From the NCBI RefSeq assembly GCF_003254395.2, contig NC_037649.1, positions 1,463,001 through 1,527,000 on the forward strand: 64,000 bases of DNA, written 5' to 3'. Made by a program: the position numbers and the translations under genes. Positions 53,501-62,500 of the stretch are shown piece by piece (position 1 is the first letter of the stretch; every line of letters starts with the position of its first letter). The notes beneath the pieces are model-generated. The model did no database searches. It was given only the letters and a program-made list of their open reading frames with translations, and was not told the origin of the DNA. This stretch comes from Apis mellifera (lineage: Eukaryota > Arthropoda > Insecta > Hymenoptera > Apidae).

Positions 53501-56500
53501 TGCATTGTTCCTGCGTTACGTGTTGGAACGTCTCACAAGAGAGAAACAGGAATTGATGTTTAAAATTTTGAGGCATCTAATTCGATTCGTGCCGAAATTG
53601 CCTCAGCAAGCCGCTTTTGCATTGTACAATTATATCATCGGATACGTAATGTTTTATGCCCGTTCCCCGCACGAGGAAGGACAGAAATTGATTGGAACTG
53701 CACTTTCTATATTGTGGATGGTGATTAAACTTGAATCGAGTTTAAATTAGAAATATAATTCTTTTTTTTTTTTTTGATCGTTTAACTGAAATCAAATTTT
53801 CATAGTATAATAGACAATAATAGAGAGAAGTGATTATTTGTTTATTAAATGTCTTTTATATTGAAATGGATTTTGATTATTATAGAATGGAATAATCTAC
53901 TTCTCTGTCAATTTATTTGAATATATATTTGAATATATTTGAATAATATTTGAATATTATTTGAATATATATGTTATTTGAATATAATTTTTAGATTTGG
54001 TTTTTCTTATTTTATCATTGTTAATTAATAATCTAAAAATTCATAGTGATAAATTAACTATATTAAAATATTCAGCAAAAATTTGTCACTTTTTCAAAAA
54101 AGAGAAAACAATTAAAGTTAGAAGCGAGAAATGAGTAATTTAAAAATACATATTCATTCAAAAAAAGGAATGAATACTTCCATTTTATAATATTATTCAG
54201 AACTGTTTATTCGTTTATTAGATTTTTCTTAATATTAAAAAAATTTAAATCAATATAATAATTAAATAATTAATAATAATAAAATTAAAACATTCGTATA
54301 AATTGTATTATGTTGTTTACAGGTTGTGCACAGTGTGCACGGAATCATGTTCAAAGATTTGAAACAAATATTACGAAAGGAACAATGTGATGCCTCCATT
54401 TTGTTAACCGCGAACGTTCCATCCGCAAAGAGAATCGTAGTTCATGGTCCTCAAGATCCGGACGCGGGAGGAATTCCTTCTCAGTTTCCGGTCCAGGAAG
54501 ACACGCAATTTTGTCAGATACTTCGAGAATCGTTGGACTTTTTTGGCATCGAGGAATCGAAACACAAAGAGTACTTCCTTGTTGACTACAAAACACGTTT
54601 GTACTAATCACATCTTCTAATTACTGCATACATATTTTATAACTATTTTTAATTTTTGAAAAATTTATGAAAAACTATAATTTATATTTCATGAAAGAAT
54701 TTAACATAATTGGAATATATAATTTAGTTTTCTTTTCTCTTGTCCTGTTATGAATAGACAAAAATTGTGAAGAAATTGTGCAGTTGCACTTCTTTTTTTT
54801 CTAAAACTCATTATTTTTGTATGTTAATCAAATTGTTAATATTCTATTTCTAACAGAAAGAAGTCTACAGTCTGATCTAATTACTAGAATATATATCTAA
54901 AATCTGAAATTGTTATAATTTAATTATAATGTCTGTCTATAGTTTAAAAATTATTAAAATCTAAAATTGAAAGTCATTGTGTACATTAGTTGGAGAAAAA
55001 AGTAAATTGAATGAAACTTTACATTCATAAGCTCCTCTAGACATCACACTGACACACGTACTGGTCATTTTCCAATTTTAATTTTAATTACATTTATATA
55101 TCAATTTCACAAATACCATTTGTGAGAAAAAGAGGACAAATTTAACATTGAAAATATCCCATTGTTACAATTTATATTTACAGATCAAATTCGAAATTCT
55201 TCGTCCTACGTTCGAGATTACTACTTCTTTAAGGGTAGATCCCAATTTTCGGAGATCGAACTGGTCCACATGAAACCGGAGGACGCGTTCAACGCTTTGC
55301 AACGACAAGAATTGGTCCACAAGTTCGTGGAAATTGGCAAGGTTTTGTTAACGTGGGCCATATTGAAAAACGTGGATATGGTGGTGCAAAGAGTAGTTTT
55401 CCTTCACGAGGAATTGATGAAGCTACCTTCTTTCCCAAGAAGAGCTCTGGAAGCAGATTTGGATTTGTACAAAGGTGGTGAAATTGGTAGGGTGAGTTAA
55501 ATCGAAATTTATCAACGATTGTTACATGTAATTGTTACATACATAACAATTCTAATTTATAATTTACATAAATATATATATATAAAGAAGAAAAAAAGAC
55601 AAGCAAAAATTTTGATTGAATTAAAATAAAGCAATATATATACATATATATTAAATGACTTTCTAGCATGCTATCCTGTAGCAAAACAAAATATTTAAGG
55701 CACGAGGCAACTTGTATTACAATTATATTATCAGATTTATGAAGATGTCGTTTAACTCGTATTGTAATCGTTGCACAAATGAAATGATAGATAACGACGA
55801 TTAAATGCAAATGCAGGCCATGAGATCTCGTCATCTCGTTTGCCTAGGAGCTTCTTGGCCTGGACGTAATGCACAAGTTTATGTGGGTGAAGCTGATTGC
55901 GAGGATGTTCGAAGCGATGGCAGGGAATTTCGCCTATTCAGGGGACATTCACCTGTTTCTAAACGTTTTAAACGGCGCTGTGATTCTTCACAGCGAGGAT
56001 TCCTGCATTTTGCGCTACGTGATCGCCACGTACATAAATGCTGCCCACAATTTCAAGAACATATTCTCAACGAACGGCTATTTGCTGATTATGCCAACGT
56101 TGCTGCAATTATATTCCACCCATCAGACCAACAAATTGGTCACAACTACCGTCGAGTACGCTGTTAAACAGTTCTATCTCATGAACAGAAAACCGTTTAT
56201 ACTTCAAATGTTTGGCAGCGTTTCCACCATATTGGACACAGATGAGACCAGCATCCATGGAGATGCGCACAAGGTACTTTCTCTAACTATTTATTTTTGA
56301 ATGTATAAATGGATATAATAAATGAAATATAGATAATAACATTAAAACTCCTAAAAATTAGAAGTCATTTAATTGGAAAATCTTTTTTTTTTTTGTGAAA
56401 ATGAATTAATAATTCATTTGTATTTCTTATAAACTTAAAAAATTTTCAATGATACATAAGAGAATTTATTTGAAAATAATTAAATTACTTTAAGGTTCCC

Positions 56501-59500
56501 TCTACGTGCCTATTTAATTTATTATTGAGCCTGGAAACTCCATCGCCTGATCCTTTGAACATAGATGAATTGGTAAAAGAGGAAAAGCCTTTAAAAGCCA
56601 TTGATTTTTGTTATCACGACGAGAACGAAATGGTTACCGTGTTAGATTGCATATCTCTCTGCGTAATGGTGATAGCTTATGCGCCCGATTCTGTCAGAGG
56701 TCAACAAATGTTGGTAAGATCACGTCAAATAATTAAATTAACTCTTAAGTCAATAAATATCCTTTTTACTTAGGATTGAATTAAAAAAATATTTTTTTTT
56801 CTCTCATTGAAATATTTATTTTCATATATTTGGATTCCAAGAGTGCAATTTTATTATCAAAATCGATTTTTCAAAATTTCTATCCAAAAATTTTCAAATT
56901 CAAATCAATCATTATTTTTTCCTTTTTTTTTTTTTGTATATCTGTATATCGATTAAACTTCATTATTAGAAATTAAATGATATCGGAAATTTTTAACATA
57001 AACGAATGATTAAATGATTTCTAATTTTTACTTCATTTTATTTAATCCAATAGATTATTCTGGAAGCGATACTTCCTTGCTACGTTCAACAAATACAATC
57101 CCCTACTTACAACAAGGAAGGGAAAACCGAGAAGGAAATAATACATCAATTGGCAGTGGCTGTGAAAACTTTAGTGAATAATTCTGAGGCGTTAACGAAG
57201 TAAGTTTTACATTCATTTAATATCCATTTATAATAAGGATAAATTTCAAAAATTTAATCTTAAATTTCAATATTTAAAAACCAATCAGAATCTTATATTT
57301 TTCAATATTCGTAATAAATTCTCTGTGAAAGTAATTAAGTAATTAAGAAAATTTCTCCATCTTATCTCTGTTTCGATATTTTTTATTAGATATTACAACG
57401 GGCCGCAAAAGTCGAGTCCGGAGCACAAAGGTTCTAGTCAACGAAATTATGGCAAGGGGCCGTATTCCCCTGGCTATGACTTTGAGGATGAAACCCATGC
57501 TTCCAAGTACATAGAACATTCTAGGGTTCGAACGTTTTATGATCGGGACAACGACGATGCCGAAAGTTGTCATAAAAATGAGTTTCGTCGACCACGTGAC
57601 ACTTTATTGAACATGGTAGGGGATTTCGTGGCTCGATGCTCGACACGTTTGGTGGAATTGAATAAAAAGTCTCAGGATGGAAAGACGATCGAATTGCTGG
57701 ATCCCAAATGTCATATAGTAAGTATTTTCCTTCGATTGTTAACAAAATTTATAAATTTATCGATTAAATTAATTTGACAATTTTTGAATTTTTTTAAAAT
57801 TATTTTTTAATTTTTAGCGACAATATATGTGAAAATAAAAAATTCTTCACATATATAAGAATTGAAATTAAAGAGTTCTCGATATTGAATGGCCATTTTC
57901 AGAGTCAATATCAAAAAAATTGTGAAAAATACTTTTGAGAAATTTTGTCCTGAGATATATGTAAATTCTAAATTAATTAATTAATTATTAAATAATATAT
58001 TTTTCTAGTTTATTATATCTTTCTTGTGAAAATGTTATTAAAAAAAGAATCTATTATAATTGAATTATAAAAAAGAATTTTTCATAAAAAAATTTGAGAG
58101 AATTTTGATTTGAAAAGATTACTTCAATTATTGCTTTAATAATTTTGAAAAATTTTTTGATCAATACATAAAAAATATAATTTTAAAAATTCTTCTTTTC
58201 CAAACTATTGCTATGGATAAATTTTCAATTTTAAAAATGGAATTTTTACTAAAAAATTCTATGTATTTTAAATATTCTAAGCTTTTTTTTAAGTATTTAT
58301 TAGAGTATACATCACGTGAAAAATGAAACACATTGTTGCTATAATGTAAAGTAAGAAACTTTATGAAACTTAATGGAACTACAATGTCATGGTTCGTTAA
58401 CAGCGATTAGCAGACATTGCGCACAGTCTTTTGAAAATATCTCCATATGATGCAAGCACGATGGGTTGTCGCGGTTTAAGAAGATACATGAACGATATTC
58501 TACCTTCGACCGAATGGTCAAGCGATGATATGAGACCAGCATTGACGAATATTTTACGAAGATTGGATAAAACGTTCAGTAAAATACATAAAAAAGCTTC
58601 TATCAGAAGAAATACCAATTGGACTGCCGCCAGCGACCTCTTGAAGGGAGTTTACGAAACGTTGGTCAAATGTCCTTACATCGCGCATTTTCAATATTTG
58701 AAAGCGCTATTAACCACGTGTCAGGTATAATATTAATATTATTTCACTTACTTTTTAATTCTTTCAATGTTATTTTATATCTATATAATCATATTTTAAA
58801 TTTAATTTTTTATGTGTAAACTAAAGGTATAAAGAATGTATAAAGAAATAGCTATATTTGAAATTTTCTAGTTACGAAATTATAAAAGTTATTCGTATAT
58901 TAAAAATATAATGATATTAATATTATTATTAAAACTTTATCCATAAAGTTAAATTGATTGATTTCAGATTTTTTATTTTTGAAATTTATTATTATAAAAG
59001 TATTTTTGACAAAATTTATTATTATTGATTTTTATAGAGACAAAAAAATAATTACATATATGTAATTTAAAATTTTTAACTCTTAAATAATTAAAAACAA
59101 TAACATTGAAAATTTGAAATTATCAAATTTTTAAATAAGTTCATACATTTCAAATACAAATTATTTTACGTTAATAATATTACAACACAATGTATATAAA
59201 AGTCTTAATCTAGGCATAATATTGCAAAATATGAAATATCAAATCAAATCTTAAATCTTTCGAATATTTCAATCATCAATTAATAAGTAAATTTTAATTT
59301 ACAATGAATTAAACAACGTCTTCATTAAGGTCTACTTACACAATTAAGTGATTCATGTCTCGCAAACTTAGATATTAAAGAGTTAATAATAGTAGCGGAG
59401 TAATAATTAGGCGTTTAACTTTTGATTAATTGGATGTTTTAATTTATCCATAGTCACTAATCATCGGAGATACCCCACCAGAGGATATGACATCAGCTTC

Positions 59501-62500
59501 CTCGGCCGCCTTAATGAGCAAAATACCTCCACAGCATTTTTGCTCGACCGTACTCCGACTGATAGCGCTGTACGTCATTTCTCTCGGAGAAGGATACTTG
59601 TACGCCATGTTCGGCACTCAAACTCGAATCGAAAATATGCTTCTTAATTTGTTGATACCTTTGTTTTTACGTGTGGGGACTGGAAGAAAAGGTAAAGTTG
59701 TATGAAATATTTTATAATTATATCTAAAATTAATCTTTAAATAAGTATTATTTAAATAATATTAATTTAAAAATTTAATGATTGTTGCAAAAAATTATAA
59801 ATTTATTATGAACTTTTGAAATTAAATCGAATCACATGTAAATAGTGACAAATTAAATAGACAATATACAGCTTTGATAATCGAATGATTGTTATTTAAG
59901 AAATTATAAAAAAAAATTTGTTCACTATGACATTATTGATGATTATGTACAATAAAAGTAATAATACTAATAAAAATTAAACTATATAATTGATAAATAT
60001 ATTAAATTCGTTTTATTTCTTTAATTTGACATCAAGAAATTATTATTCATTTTTTTTACTATAAAATTTTTTAAGTAGCAAATTATTTGAAAATGCAGGA
60101 CACAAAAATTAATTAATTAGAAAATTTATTTTTAATAATTGGATTTCGTAAATTTTTTTCATTACTATTCTTTTGGAATTTTTATGTTTTCATTTCAATA
60201 CCATTATAAAGAAGTTAAATGAAATATGAAATTTTGTCATTTTTTTTCAAATATATTTTTTCAACGTTAATCGATAAAAATAAAATCTTTGAAAATTGTA
60301 TAAATTCCAAAAAATTTGTTTTTTTTATAATATGTGAAAGATGTTGTATTTTAAATTATAAAAATATAGTAATCAATTTAACATTATTTTTTTTAGATGT
60401 GCCGAAGTTGAGACAGTCTGACATAAATTTTGCACTAACCGTAGTATTAAACACTTTGTGGCCACCAACTACGAAAACTACGGCACCAATAACTGCACAG
60501 AATTTAAAGACAACGACAGATATGAGAGCGGGTAGTTTAACATTTGTAGCGAGAGATTCGAAGACTTTAACCAAAACATCGTTGATTTTGTATCAAGTTG
60601 CCTTTTTAGGTAAACAATTCACTCTTGAATAACTATTATTTTTAATAATTACATAAAAAAAAAATTCACGAATCTTTACTTATAAAATAGAAACAAATTA
60701 TTATTTACAAATATTTATTAGTATTCCAAATGTATTTATCAATTCACAAAATGCATTAAAAATATTCATAAAAATATTCAAATGAGTATAATTTCATTGT
60801 GATATAAGAAAATAATAATTACAACTAACCAATTATTAATTTTAATATTGAGTTACAATATAATATATTGAAATTGTTGCATAAAACATAAAATAATAAT
60901 AATAATATCAATCTATTTCAATTTTTGTAAAAAAAAATATTTTATATTTAATTAGAATTGCATATGCATTAAAAATGACATTGAATTTTAGACGAAATTA
61001 TATACAATAATATATTACAAATAACTTGTCATTCATTTAAATATATCATTACTACTAAGAACCTCAGATCTATAAAATAAGAAATGAAAAATAGAACATT
61101 AATTATTTTCAATATTTATTATACTTTAATATTTATGCTTGCAGAAATATTTCAAGTTTTCCTATATATATAATATATAATATTTCAAGTTCTTTGCTTT
61201 TTTATATTTTCACAGTAATATAATATTAATTGTTCCTTTACAAAATTTTTTACAGCATTAAAGATAATGACTATATGCTTCGAAACCGAATTGAAGACCG
61301 AATGGCCAAAAATCTTACGCACGATGCGTTTACTAAACAAGCGAAACGAAGCTTCCATGTATCTATGGAATTTTATAGAATTCGTAGTTACTCATCGTAC
61401 CGCGTTGTACATTCAAATGCTACCTTTCATCGTTCACAAGATCGGCCAGGCACCGATCTCGGAACACGAGAGGAACATGCAAACTACCATACGAGCAAAA
61501 ATCAATGGAGACACTAAAAGCGTGCCAAAGTCGCGTGGAAGTCTGCTCACTGATCTTATACACGAATTGAGAAAATTAAAGGAAGAGATAGAAGATCGAA
61601 AATTTGGTTGGTACATCAATAATTATAAAAATATTACAAATTATATATTTATATTTATATTACTTTATTTAAAAAATAAATACGTGATGATAGACGAAAA
61701 ATTTGAAGGTTATTTTTTTCTATCGAGATTTTAAGGTTATCATTTTTTTTTAAAATGGATTAATATGATTAATACTTAATAATAAATCGTTGAAGTCGAA
61801 TAATATTATTGATCTTGTGATATGATAATGATAAATAGTTATAATAATATCAGTTTAAATGTATATTTAGACATGCATATTTTCTGTATTTCTTCTATGT
61901 ACATTTTATATTATTTTTGTTGTATATTTAGACGAAACGCAGTCAGAACCAAAGAGAAGTGTCGCGGATATGCATTGTGCGACAGAAGGTCAATCTCGAA
62001 CACAGAGATTATCGTTAATCGATCTTTTGACCGGGGACCTTGGATCTAGAAGTCATATGAATCATCAGTCGAATTCGAGCAGTACTATTAAAACAACGCA
62101 ACCGAGTCAAGTGTCAGCGCCACCAAATGGTATACAAACTGCACGTGGTATGTCATTTTAATTACATATTATTAATCTATATAGCGAATCTTTTTTTTAA
62201 TAGTACAATATTAATTTGTTGATAAATAAAATTAATAAAATTATAAGATGATCTAATATAATATAATATCTGTAAATGTAACATTGATATTAAGGTTAAA
62301 AACAGATTTAAATATTAATATTAAAACTATCAAAGTGACTGGTTTCAAATTTTTCATTTTTCCAATTATTTAAAAATATATGAATATTTTTTTTCATTTT
62401 TATATTTTTTTTTCAAAATCAACATTAATTTTTCAACCAAAAAATATCATTGTATATATATTTAATTTTTATAATATTATGTATATTAAATCTAATTTCT

